DNA from: Colletes latitarsis
Lineage: Eukaryota; Arthropoda; Insecta; Hymenoptera; Colletidae
Reading direction: 5' to 3'
Assembly (NCBI RefSeq): GCF_051014445.1
Contig: NW_027488366.1
Span: 19,920,001-19,984,000 of the forward strand
Length of the DNA stretch: 64,000 bases
The notes beneath the pieces were generated by a model. That model did not search any database. It was not told where the DNA came from and was given only the letters and a program-made list of their open reading frames with translations. This document shows positions 19,746 through 29,385 of the stretch, piece after piece. The first letter of the stretch is position 1, and each line of letters starts with the position of its first letter. The translations under genes and the position numbers were made by a program.

Positions 19746-21976
19746 GTTTAATTGACTGTTTCAGTGTGGTCCCACATTACTACGTGATCCAAACCAGAAA
19801 AACCCCCGGATCCCTTCAACAAGTATGTGAAGAATGCGAAAGTATGAGTCTGATGAGTGAAAATCTCAGGCCTTACCTAGACCTAACTTGCGTTGTCCTC
19901 TAAAATAGTGATGGAAACCAGGTTTCATTGACTGTTTCAGTGTGGTACTACATTACTACGTGATGCAATCCAGAAAAAGCCCAGGATCTAGCCATCAAGT
20001 ATGAGAAATATGCGAAAGAATGAGCCTGATGAGAGCAAATCCCAGACCTAACCTAGACCTAACATGAATTATTCTCTAAGATATTGAGCGAAACCAGGTT
20101 TAATGGACTGTTTCAGTGTGGTACCACACTACTTCGTGATCCAAACCAGACAAAACCCAGGATCTGTTCATCAAGAATGTGAAAAACGCGAAACTGTGAG
20201 CCTGATGAGGGCAAATCTTACACCTAACCCAGACCTAAGATGCGTTATCCTCTAAAATATTTATCCAGACCAGGTTTCATTGAATGTTTCAGTGTGGTAC
20301 CACTTTACTATGTGATCCAGTCCAGAAATAGCCCAGGATCTAGCCATGAAGTATGAGAAATATGCGACAGTAAGAGCCTGATGAGGGCAAATCCTAGACC
20401 TATCCCAGACCTAACTTGCGTTATCCTCTAAAATATTGATCGAAACCAGGTTTAATTGACTGTTTCAGCGTGGTACCACATTACTACGTGATACAATCCA
20501 GAAACAGCCCAGGATCCGTTCAACAAGTATGTGAAGAATGCGAAAGTATGAGTCTGATGAGTGAAAATCCCAGGCCTAACCTAGACCTAACATGCGTTAT
20601 CCTCTAAAATATTGATCGAAACCTGGTTTAATCGACTGTTTCAGTGTGGTTCCACATTACTATGTGATCCAAACCAGAAAATAACCCAGGATCTGTTCAA
20701 GGAGTATGTGAAGTGTGCGAAAGTATGAGTCTGATGAGGTCAAATCCCAGACCTATCCCAGACCTAACTTGCGTTATCCTCTAAAATTTTGATCGAAACC
20801 AGGTTTAATCGACTGTTTCAGTGTGGTACCACATTACTACGTGATCCAAACCAGAAAAAACCCAGGATCTGTTCAACGAGTATGTGAAGTGTGCGAAAGT
20901 ATGAGTCTGATGAGGTCAAATCCCAGACCAATCCCAGACTTAACTTGCGTTATCCTCTAAAATATTGATCGAAACCAGGTTTAATCGACTGTTTCAGTGT
21001 GGTACCACATTACTACGTGATCCAAACCAGAAAAAACCCAGGATCCGTTTAGAAGTATGTGAAGAATGCGAAAGTATGAGTCTGATCAGTGAAAATCCCA
21101 GGCCTAACCTAGACCTAACATGAGTTATACTCTAAAATATTGATCGAAACCTGGTTTAATCGACTGTTTCAGTGTGGTACCACATTACTATGTGATCCAA
21201 ACCAGAAAATAGCCCAGGATCTAGCCATCAAGTATGAGAAATATGCGAAAGAATGAGCATGATGAGAGCAAATCCCAGACCTAACCTAGACCTAACATGA
21301 ATTATTCTCTAAAATATTGATCGAAACCAGGTTTAATTGACTGTTTCAGTGTGGTCCCACATTACTACGTGATCCAAACCAGAAAAAACCCAGGATCCGT
21401 TCAACAAGTATGTGAAGAATGCGAAAGTATGAGTCTGATGAGTGAAAATCCCAGGCCTAACCTGGACCTAACATTCGTTATCCTCAAAAATATTGATCGA
21501 AACCTGGTTAAATCGACTGTTTCAGTGTGGTACCACATTACTATGTGATCCAAACCAGAAAATAACCCAGGATCTGTTCAACGAGTATGTGAAAAGCGCG
21601 AAAGTATGAGCCTGATGAGAGCAAATCCCAGACCTAACCTAGACCTAACATGAATTATTCTCTAAAATATTCATCGAGACCGGGTTTAATCGACTGTTTC
21701 AGTGTGGTACCACATTACTACGTGATCCAAACCAGAAAAAACCGAGGATCAGTTCAACAAGTATGTGAAGAATGCGAAAGTATGAGTCTGATGAGTGAAA
21801 ATCCCAGGGCTATCCTAGACCTAACATGCGTTATCCTCTAAAATATTGATCGAAACCAGGTTTAATCGACTGTTTCAGTGTGGTATCACACTACTACGTG
21901 ACCCAAACCAGAAAAAACCCATGATCTGTTCAACAAGTATGTGAAAAACGCGGAAGTATGAGCCTGATGGGGGCAA

Positions 21977-21988
21977 ATCCCAGACCTA
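21977..21988 (+). repeat. Target-site duplication of retroelement copy 2, 5' side
   Basis: ATCCCAGACCTA directly precedes the element's CCCCTCAGGGG and recurs after the A-tail at 29927-29938. With two ambiguous A's it could be 14 bp. It is the telomere-like unit on its C-rich strand. Confidence 0.88.
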
Positions 21989-22373
21989 CCCCTCAGGGGC
22001 TGCCAGCCTTTCAGCTGCAGTACGGGCTTAACGAACCCGGGGTACCCGAGTCATACACACACCGTAAGCCTCCTGTTGGTCGTCACAACGACCCATTCAC
22101 AATTCCCTATTGGTTTTGTGAATGGTACGTGACGGCAGGAGGAACGGGGGTCTTGGCTTAACCGCCTGGGCCACGAGTATGGCGACTCTATAAAATCGCC
22201 CTCCAATCCTAAGCTATGGTGCGCGGCGATGGGATGCATGGTTGGGGGAGAAGGCCCAATCCCAAGCGACCACCTCCGGGGAACCTGCCGAACCCCCGGA
22301 GTATATAGGCTTACCCGGGAAAGGCGGCTCTGCCCGGGCGGACCTTTTCTTCCGACCTGCTCGTGGGAATATT
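21989..22373 (+). promoter_or_regulatory. 5'UTR of retroelement copy 2 with compound hairpin
   Basis: Starts CCCCTCAGGGG (5-bp arms, 1-nt loop). The compound hairpin is at 22069-22142: CCTCCTG 22069-22075 with 22136-22142, CGTCAC 22081-22086 with GTGACG 22129-22134, and CCATTCACAA 22093-22102 with 22116-22125. A TATAAAA lies at 22189-22195. Several upstream ATGs precede the ORF1 start. The frame upstream of ORF1 is open here only because a stop seen in copy 1 has become AAA. Confidence 0.7.
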
Positions 22374-23012
22374 ATGGAGTTCAATATTAAAACGGGGATG
22401 GGACGGGGTAAGTCAGAGGGGGATGACGAAGGCGGTGTTGGGACTGGAGTGACGGCGCTCGCGCCGCCTCCAGCGCCTGGCCCGTCTTCGTGGAAGGTGG
22501 AGGAAGACGACGAGACTGCGTCAGTCTCGTCCTTCTCCTCCACCAGGAGCCTCATAGGCTCTAAGAGGAAGAGGGCGGGGCAGGCCGTCGTCGAGGTGGG
22601 CGGGGCGATGAGCCCGTCGGTGAGGCTGAGTTGCTTCAGGGACGGGGTGACCGAGGAGATATCGGAGAGGATCTCCTCGTCCCTGAGGCGGGTGGAGAAA
22701 GTCGCCGCTGCCTGCGCCTTTAAGGGGCAGAAAAGCGGTGGCGCGGAGGCCCTGAAGGCCGCGGCGGAGGAAATGAGGGAGGCGGCGCGGGAGCTCAGAG
22801 GGCGGAACGCCCGTCTGCAGCTCCTGTTGGAGGAGGAGCGACAGGGGAGGAGGAGGGCAGAGGCGCTGTGGAACAGCGCGGCCCTCCCTCCCATCCTCCC
22901 TCCTCCTCCACCGCCGCGTCCCTCGGCGGAGGTAAATAAGCGGAGTGCGGCGGCAGTGGTGCGGGGCACCGCGGGCCCCTCCACCCGCACTCCGCCCGTG
23001 AAGAAGTCCCCG

Positions 23013-23043
23013 TCCTCCTCAGAAGACGATCTTCTGAGGAGGA
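23013..23043 (+). other. 14-bp perfect stem with 3-nt loop inside ORF1, copy 2
   Basis: Arms 23013-23026 and 23030-23043, counterpart of 14915-14945. Other stems in this ORF1: 22509-22518 with 22522-22531 (10 bp, loop 3); 23456-23464 with 23468-23476 (9 bp, loop 3); 23731-23742 with 23748-23759 (12 bp, GACCTGCGGATC, loop 5); and 25933-25943 with 25951-25961 (11 bp, loop 7, between zinc knuckles 1 and 2). Confidence 0.9.
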
Positions 23044-23848
23044 TTGGGGACATGATTGATGGCAAGCTGGCCGCCTTCCGGGAGGAGCTCCTCGCCGGAA
23101 GAGCGGTCAGCAGGAAGGCGGTGCCTCCCCGACCTGCTCCGGTACAGTCGGGGAAGGCAAAGAAGGGCGGAGTGAAGGCTCCGCCCAGCGTTGCGGCACC
23201 AGGGCCCCGGGTCGCGACCCCCAAGGGGGGTGGTGTACCCGTGGTCGCGGTGGTCGCGTCCTCCACAGCACCCTCCCAAGGGGGGGTGGCGTGGAGTGAG
23301 GTGATGGGGCGGAAGGCGAAGCGGGCGGCGAGGAAGGCCTCGCAAGGCCGCGAAGGTCGGGAAGGAACGACCTGGTCGTCCCCCAAAAACGGCAGCGGTG
23401 ACGCTGACCGTTGCGCAGGGGGGCGACCTGACCCTCGCGGAGGCGATGCGGCTCGCCAGGGAGAATATCTCCCTGGAAGAGCTGGGCATCGCCTCCGTGA
23501 GGGCGAAGAGGGCCGTGACCGGGGGTCTCTTGCTGGAGATCCCCGGTGCAGAAGGCGGCGCGAAGGCGGATCGTCTCGCCCAGAGGCTCCGGGAGCAGCT
23601 GGGCGAGCGAGGTGTCCGGGTCGCCCGGCCCACGAAGCGCACGGAGATGCGCGTTTGTGGGCTGGACGACTCGGTTAGCGCACAGGATGTGTCCCGTGCC
23701 CTTGCGAGGGCGGGGGACTGTCCTGTGGAGGACCTGCGGATCGGAGAGATCCGCAGGTCGCCCTCCGGCCTCGGGTCGGTGTGGGCCCGGTGCCCCCTCT
23801 CCGCCGCCCGTAAGGTGGCGGAATCCGGGAGGGTGTTGGTGGGGTGGG

Positions 23849-23914
23849 TTAGGTCTGGGTTAGGTATGGGTTAGGTCTGGGTTAGGTCTGGGTTAGGTCT
23901 GGGTTAGGTCTAAG
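23849..23914 (-). repeat. Short tandem array of the telomere-like 11-mer
   Basis: Read on plus, five consecutive units at 23849-23859, 23860-23870 (one base different, TTAGGTATGGG), 23871-23881, 23882-23892 and 23893-23903, then a decayed sixth. All but the second are exactly TTAGGTCTGGG. Ordinary monomers carry only about two units, usually degenerate. The array begins at the junction with the retroelement, where the element's own GGTGGGTT supplies the first bases. On plus it is the G-rich strand, opposite to the flanking arrays. It may be telomerase-type or slippage-type addition at a break. Confidence 0.88.
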
Positions 23915-25841
23915 ATTTGCCCTCATCAGGCTCACAGTTTCGCGATTTTCACATACTTGTTGAACAGATCCTGGGTTTTTTCTGGTTTGGATCACGAAGT
24001 AGTGTGGTACCACACTGAAACAGTCAATTAAACCTGGTTTCGCTCAAATTTTTAGAGGATAACGCATGTTAGGTCTAGATTAGGTCTGGGATTTGTCTCA
24101 TCAGGCTCATTCTTTCGCATATTTCTCATACTTGATGGCTATATCCTGGGCTTTTTCTGGATTGCATCACGTAGTAACGTAGTACCACACTGAAACAGTC
24201 AATGAAACCTGGTTTCCATCAATATTTTAGAGGACAACGCAAGTTAGGTCTAGGTAAGGCCTGAGATTTTCACTGATCAGACTCATACTTCCGCCTTCTT
24301 CACATACTTGTTGAACGGATCCTGGGTTTTTTCTGGTTTGGAACACGTAGTAATGTGGTACCACACTGAAACATTCAATTAAACCTGGTCTTGATAAATA
24401 TTTTAGAGAATAACGCATGTTAGGTCTGGGTTAGGTCTAGGATTTGCCCTCATCAGGCTCATACTTTCGCATATTTCTCATACTTCATGGCTAGATCCTG
24501 GGCTATTTCTGGATTGGATCACGTAGTAAAGTGGTACCACACTGAAACATTCAATGAAACCTGGTCTGGATAAGAATTTTAGAGGATAACGCATGTTAGG
24601 TCAAGGTTAGGTCTAAGATTTGCCCTCATCAGGCTCACAGTTTCGCGTTTTTCACATACTTGTCGAACAGATCCTGGGTTTTTTGTGGTTTGGATCACGT
24701 AGTAATGTGGTACCACACTGAAACATTCAATTAAACCTGGTCTTGATAAATATTTTAGAGGATAACGCATGTTAGGTCTGGGATAGGTCTGGGATTTGCT
24801 CTCATCAGGCTCATACTTTCGTACACTTCACATACTTGTTGAACGGATACTGCGTTATTTTCTGGTTTGGATCACATAGTAATGTGGTACCAAACTGAAA
24901 CATTCAATTAAACCTGGTCTTGATAAATATTTTAGAGAATAACGCATGTTAGGTCTGGGTTAGGTCTAGGATTTGCCCTCATCGGGCTCATACTTTCGCA
25001 TATTTCTCATACTTCATGGCTAGATCCTGGGCTATTTCTGGATTGGATCACGTAGTAAAGTGGTACCACACTGAAACATTCAATGAAACCTGGTGTGGAT
25101 AGAAATTTTAGAGGATAACGCATGTTAGGTCAAGGTTAGGTCTAAGATTTGCCCTCATCAGGCTCACAGTTTCGCGTTTTTCACATACTTGTCGAACAGA
25201 TCCTGGGTTTTCTCTGGTTTGGATCACGTAGTAATGTGGGTCCACACTGAACCAATCAATTAAACCTGGTCTTGATAAATATTTTAGAGGATAACGCATG
25301 TTAGGTCTGGGATAGGTCTGGGATTTGCCCTCATCAGACTCATACTTTCGCACACTTCACATACTCGTTGAACAGATCCTGCGTTATTTTCTGGTTTGGA
25401 TCACATAGTAATGTGGTACCACACTGAAACATTCAATTAAACCTGGTCTTCATAAATATTTTAGAGGATAACGCATGTTAGGTCTGGGTTAGGTCTAGGA
25501 TTTGCCCTCATCAGGCTCACAGTTTCGCGTTTTTCACATACTTGTTGAACAGATCCTGGGTTTTTTCTGGTTTGGATCACGTAGTAATGTGGTACCACAC
25601 TAAAACAGTCAATTAAACCTGGTTTCGATCAATATTTTAGAGGATCACGCAAGCTAGGTCTGGGATAGGTCTGGGATTAGCCCTCATCAGGCTCATTCTT
25701 TCGCATATTTCTCATACTTGATGGCTATATCCTGGGCTTTTTCTGGATTGCATGACGTAGTAACGTAGTACCACACTGAAACAGTCAATGAAACCTGGGT
25801 TCCATCAATATTTTAGAGGATAACGCAAGTTAAGTCTGGGA
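23851..25841 (-). repeat. Inverted satellite block inserted in retroelement copy 2
   Basis: About 11 monomers of the same 176-bp satellite in the opposite orientation to the rest of the window. Element sequence stops at GTGGGGTGGGTT and resumes at CGCGAGTGG (25843) with four bases missing. There is no target-site duplication. Its right end stops at GTTAAGTCTGGGA, the same position in the motif where copy 1 inserted. Its monomers carry private variants (for example GGTACCAAACTG and GGCTATATCC), so it probably came from another part of the array. Short open frames in it are repeat by-products. Confidence 0.92.
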
Positions 25842-26200
25842 CCGCGAGTGGAAATCCTCGCGCCGCGCCCGCTCCAGTGTCACCGCTGCCTCGAATTGGG
25901 GCACGTGAGGCAGTGGTGCACCTCGCCGGTGGACCGCAGCGGTCAGTGTTACCGCTGCGGTGCCAAAGAGCACCGTGCGAGCCAGTGCTCGGCGGCCCCC
26001 CACTGCCCGCTGTGTGCGGACATGGGGAGGCCAGCCGATCACAGGGTGGGGAGCAAGAAGTGCTCCCCCCCCCCTCCCGGAAGGAGAGGAAGAGGCGGGC
26101 TGCACCGGCTCCGGTGCCGAGGGCGGTGGCATCGTCCTCCATGGAGGTGGACGGTGCTACGGGGATGGACGGCCGGGAGGAGGCTGGCGCGGCCATTAAT

Positions 26201-26205
26201 TAATG
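26201..26205 (+). promoter_or_regulatory. TAATG stop-start overlap of ORF1 and ORF2, copy 2
   Basis: TAA of ORF1 and ATG of ORF2 share base 26203, as in copy 1. The sequence around it (CATTAATTAATG) is unchanged between copies. Because ORF1 of this copy is interrupted upstream, ribosomes starting at the ORF1 ATG would not reach this junction. Confidence 0.85.
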
Positions 26206-29200
26206 CCGCCCCGCCTCCTCCTCCAGGCCAACCTCAACCACTGCCGCGCGGCACAGGACTTGATGTCCCAAGTCCTCGCGGAGTGGGGGGTTGGCCTGGC
26301 GGGCGCCGCCGAGCCGTACCGCGTCCCTGATCACCCTCATTGGGTGGGCGTCGCGGACGGCTTGGTGGCGACGGTATGGGGAGGGGGCGACGGGTCCCCA
26401 CCGTACTCCTTGTTGGAGCGCGGTCGGGGATTCGTTGCCGTGGACTGGGGGGGAGTCGCTGTGGTGGGGTGCTACATTTCGCCCCGTAGCGGTCACGCTG
26501 CGTTCGAGCTGTACTTAGCCGAGGTCGCGGCATGCGTGCAGCGCTACGCGGCCCGGCCGGTGCTGGTCCTGGGGGATTTTAATGCCAAGTCGGTGGCTTG
26601 GGGATCCCCCAGGACCTCCGTTCGCGGCGGGATCCTGGGCGATTGGGCGGCGGGGCTCGACCTCCGGGTATTGAACCGGGGGTCGGAGCACACATGCGTG
26701 CGGCGATATGGGGGGTCCATCGTGGATGTTGGATTCGCGACCCCCAACGCCGTGCGCGTGGTGTCGGGTTGGCACGTGGTCGCGGGGGCAGAGACACTCT
26801 CCGATCACCGGTACATCCGGATGGAGGTCTCTGCCGCCGCGAGTGCATCCCGACACGGCCGCCTGCGTGGCACCCCACCACGCCGCTGGGCGCTTCGGCG
26901 CCTGGACAAGGACGCCCTGATGGCAGCTGCCCTCGCTGCAACTTGGCCGCAGGGAGCGGCCGAGTTGCCGAGCATAGAGGAGGAGGTCGCCCGGCTCGGA
27001 GCATTGGTCGCGGGTATTTGCGACGCGGCGATGCCTCGGGTCGGGCGGGCTTCTCCTCGCCGGGCGGTGTACTGGTGGTCGGACGCGATCGCGGAGTTGC
27101 GAGTCGCGACTGTCCGCGCCCGACGCCAGTACACCCGCGCGCGCCGTCGTCAACGTACAGGCGACGGCGTGGCGCGAGCGAGGGCAGCTGATGACATGTA
27201 TGGAGCATACCGCGTGGCGCGGGTTGCTCTGCAGGTCGCCATCAAACGGGCCAAGACCCAGGCATGGAAGGAGCTCCTCCAGACCCTTGATGACGATCCA
27301 TGGGGGCGCCCATATAAGGTGGTGCTGAATAAGCTCCGCCCGTGGGCGCCCCCCGTCACCGAGGGTCTTGACCCCCGGCTGCTGGAGGACGTGGTCAATA
27401 CACTCTTCCCAATTGGGGAGAGGGGACCGCGTCCTCCGGCGGCGGCGGCTGTCCCAGTGGAGTGGACGGCCGAGCTAGGGGTCACGCAGGAGGAGCTGGC
27501 AGCGGCCATCAGACAGCTCGGGGTTCGTAACACGGCCCCGGGTCCGGATGGTGTGCCCGGCCGGGTTTGGGTCTTGACCCAGGGCGTCCTTGGGGCCGAC
27601 CTCAGGCGGTTGTTCGACCGCTGCCTGAGGGACGGGCGATTCCCCCCCAGTTGGAAGGTGGCGAGGATGGTCCTCCTCCGGAAGGAGGGTCGGCCCGCGG
27701 AGTCTCCCTCCGCATACCGGCCCATTTGTCTCCTCGACGAGGTGGGCAAGCTCTTCGAGCGTGTGATTGCTGCCCGCCTCGTCGAGCACCTGTCGCGGGG
27801 TGATCCCGGTCTGGCCGACTGCCAGTTCGGTTTCCGGGGGGGCCGATCGACTATCGACGCGATAGGTCGTCTGAGGGCCCTCTCGGAGGCGGCCGTCTCC
27901 CGGGGAGGGGTGGCATTGGCAATGTCCTTGGATATTGCCAATGCCTTTAACACCCTCCCCTGGGAAGAGATAAGGAGGGGACTCGAATATCATCGAGTCC
28001 CCCCTTGTCTCAGGGCGGTCGTCGGGGATTATCTCCGCGGCAGGTGGATCGAGTATCCGGGCCAGGATGGTGATATGCGGAGGGAGGTGTACTGCGGTGT
28101 TCCGCAGGGGTCGGTCCTCGGGCCACTCCTGTGGAACATCGCGTACGACTCGGTGTTGCGGGCCGGCCTCCCCGACGGCGTCAGCACGGTGTGTTATGCG
28201 GATGACACACTGGTGCTGGCCGTCGGGGCGCACTGGGGGAGGGCCATGCGTCGCGCGGAGGAGGGGTCGCAACGCGTCGTCGACCGGATCAGGGGGATGG
28301 GGATGACGGTGGCGGTCCATAAGACCGAGGTGATTGCGTTTCATTCACCTCGGCAGGATCCGCCACCCCCTCTGATCCGGGTGGGTGGGGCTGACATCGA
28401 GGTGAAGCCCCAGATCAGGTATCTGGGACTGATCCTCGATAGCCACTGGCGTTTCGAGGAGCATTTCCGCTGCCTGGTCCCCCGATTGGAAAGGATGGTT
28501 GCGGCTCTGGGCCGGATCCTGCCCAACCTGGGGGGCCCGGCGGGCCGAGTTCGTCGCCTCTATGTGGCAATGGTCCAGTCGGTGGCCCTATACGGGGCCC
28601 CCGTCTGGGCGGACGACCTGGCTGCCTCCCGGCGCAGCATGACTATGCTGCGTCGGGTGCAGAGGCGCATGGCGCTCAGGGTCGTCCGCGGGTATCGGAC
28701 CATGTCACATGAGGCGGCGACGGTTCTAGCGGGGATGCCGCCCATGGACCTGCTCGCGCGGTCGCACGCGGTGATGTACCGGCACCGCGTCGACCGTCGC
28801 GCGGGGGTGGGGGCGGCCCCGGGCGGGCAGGAACCTGCTTGGGGCGATTTGAAGCGCCAGGCCCGGCAGTCCGTGTTGCTCGCGTGGCAGGAGCGGCTGG
28901 CTCTGCCAACCGCGGGGCACCGGACTGTCGGGGCTGTTCGGCCACTCCTGAAGGAGTGGCTGGACAGAGGCCATGGCAGCCTCACCTACCGGCTGGCACA
29001 GGTATTTTCCGGCCATGGCAGCTTCGGAAGATACCTGTGCCGGATAGGGAAGGAGCCGACGGCGCGTTGCTGCCACTGCGACGCTGAGCAGGACACGGCG
29101 GATCATACCCTGGAGGTATGCCCCGCGTGGGAGGGGGAGCGCCGTGTCCTGGTCGGCGTCGTCGGGCGGGATGTCTCGCTGCCGGGCGTGGTGCGCGCCA

Positions 29201-29385
29201 TGCTCGGCAGCGAGGAGAAGTGGAGGGCCGTGGCCTCCTTCTGCGAGAACGTAATGTTGCAGAAGGAGGCCGCGGGGAGGGAGCGCGAGCTTCAGCGGCG
29301 CGCTGAAGCTCGCGCTCGTGCGGTGGCCCGAGGTCGTCGCCCGGTCGCGAGGCGTCGCGGGCGGCCGCCTCGGCGTGGCGGATGA
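26203..29385 (+). CDS. ORF2: APE endonuclease / reverse transcriptase, copy 2
   Basis: An intact 1060-aa frame, about 98% identical to copy 1 (about 17 differences). It has the same endonuclease motifs (QANLNH, LGDFNAKS, SDHRYI), RT motifs and C-terminal C-x2-C-x8-H-x4-C finger, followed by a basic tail. Motif A reads SLDIANAF with L576 before D577, the expected form for this family, so on sequence this copy is the better candidate for an active RT. The catalytic CYADD is at 664-668. The start is fixed by the TAATG overlap with the ORF1 stop. The unbroken ORF2 beside a triply broken ORF1 implies the ORF1 lesions are recent, or that ORF2 is still used, for example with Gag supplied in trans. 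The second option is inference. Confidence 0.95.
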   Translation: MPPRLLLQANLNHCRAAQDLMSQVLAEWGVGLAGAAEPYRVPDHPHWVGVADGLVATVWGGGDGSPPYSLLERGRGFVAVDWGGVAVVGCYISPRSGHAAFELYLAEVAACVQRYAARPVLVLGDFNAKSVAWGSPRTSVRGGILGDWAAGLDLRVLNRGSEHTCVRRYGGSIVDVGFATPNAVRVVSGWHVVAGAETLSDHRYIRMEVSAAASASRHGRLRGTPPRRWALRRLDKDALMAAALAATWPQGAAELPSIEEEVARLGALVAGICDAAMPRVGRASPRRAVYWWSDAIAELRVATVRARRQYTRARRRQRTGDGVARARAADDMYGAYRVARVALQVAIKRAKTQAWKELLQTLDDDPWGRPYKVVLNKLRPWAPPVTEGLDPRLLEDVVNTLFPIGERGPRPPAAAAVPVEWTAELGVTQEELAAAIRQLGVRNTAPGPDGVPGRVWVLTQGVLGADLRRLFDRCLRDGRFPPSWKVARMVLLRKEGRPAESPSAYRPICLLDEVGKLFERVIAARLVEHLSRGDPGLADCQFGFRGGRSTIDAIGRLRALSEAAVSRGGVALAMSLDIANAFNTLPWEEIRRGLEYHRVPPCLRAVVGDYLRGRWIEYPGQDGDMRREVYCGVPQGSVLGPLLWNIAYDSVLRAGLPDGVSTVCYADDTLVLAVGAHWGRAMRRAEEGSQRVVDRIRGMGMTVAVHKTEVIAFHSPRQDPPPPLIRVGGADIEVKPQIRYLGLILDSHWRFEEHFRCLVPRLERMVAALGRILPNLGGPAGRVRRLYVAMVQSVALYGAPVWADDLAASRRSMTMLRRVQRRMALRVVRGYRTMSHEAATVLAGMPPMDLLARSHAVMYRHRVDRRAGVGAAPGGQEPAWGDLKRQARQSVLLAWQERLALPTAGHRTVGAVRPLLKEWLDRGHGSLTYRLAQVFSGHGSFGRYLCRIGKEPTARCCHCDAEQDTADHTLEVCPAWEGERRVLVGVVGRDVSLPGVVRAMLGSEEKWRAVASFCENVMLQKEAAGRERELQRRAEARARAVARGRRPVARRRGRPPRRGG
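27912..27945 (+). other. 34-bp near-perfect palindrome over RT motif A, copy 2
   Basis: Arms 27912-27927 and 27930-27945 are complementary except for one base (G at 27924), around centre TT. Nearby coding stems: 27302-27312 with 27343-27353 (11 bp, GGGGGCGCCCA); 27066-27075 with 27126-27135 (10 bp); 27977-27986 with 27993-28002 (10 bp, GGGGACTCGA); and 28325-28333 with 28345-28353 (9 bp). Confidence 0.9.
28941..29317 (+). other. Cluster of strong stem-loops in the 3' coding part of ORF2, copy 2
   Basis: Within 377 bp: 28941-28949 with 28952-28960 (9 bp, loop 2); 28995-29011 with 29035-29051 (17 bp, one G-U); 29089-29100 with 29140-29151 (12 bp), enclosing 29104-29109 with 29115-29120; 29232-29244 with 29259-29271 (13 bp); and 29281-29297 with 29301-29317 (17 bp, 3-nt loop). 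They occupy much of the codons for the C-terminal zinc finger and basic tail. Confidence 0.9.

Larger units (their letters stand above)
15970..21988 (+). repeat. 176-bp satellite array, middle block
   Basis: About 34 monomers in the same orientation and of the same two classes as the left block, between the facing 5' ends of the two retroelements. The first 14 bases are the second copy of copy 1's target-site duplication. The last 12-14 bases are copy 2's. No gene is seen. Confidence 0.95.
22374..26203 (+). pseudogene. ORF1 (Gag-like), copy 2, broken in three places
   Basis: Homologous to the 625-aa ORF1 of copy 1, from the ATG at 22374 (MEFNIKTGMG) to the TAA at 26201-26203. Lesions: (1) a 38-bp deletion near 23345, removing most of a Pro-rich linker and shifting the frame, with a stop by 23678; (2) an inverted satellite block from 23851 to 25841, which splits the region just before the zinc knuckles and removes 4 bp of element sequence; (3) a C run of 10 at 26065-26074 against 8 in copy 1, shifting the frame after the third knuckle. 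The three CCHC knuckles are still encoded downstream of the block. No full-length Gag can be made from this copy. Coding similarity outside the lesions is about as high as for ORF2, so the damage is recent. Confidence 0.93.

Noticed and set aside
21989..22060. HDV-like self-cleaving ribozyme at the 5' end
   Set aside because: The 5' end is structured, but I could not fit the nested double-pseudoknot with its catalytic C. It is left as a test, not a feature.
22242..22373. Longer ORF1 start (44 extra codons upstream of 22374) in copy 2
   Set aside because: The extension begins at TTG, and in copy 1 the same frame contains a TAA, so the ATG at 22374 (15584 in copy 1) is preferred.
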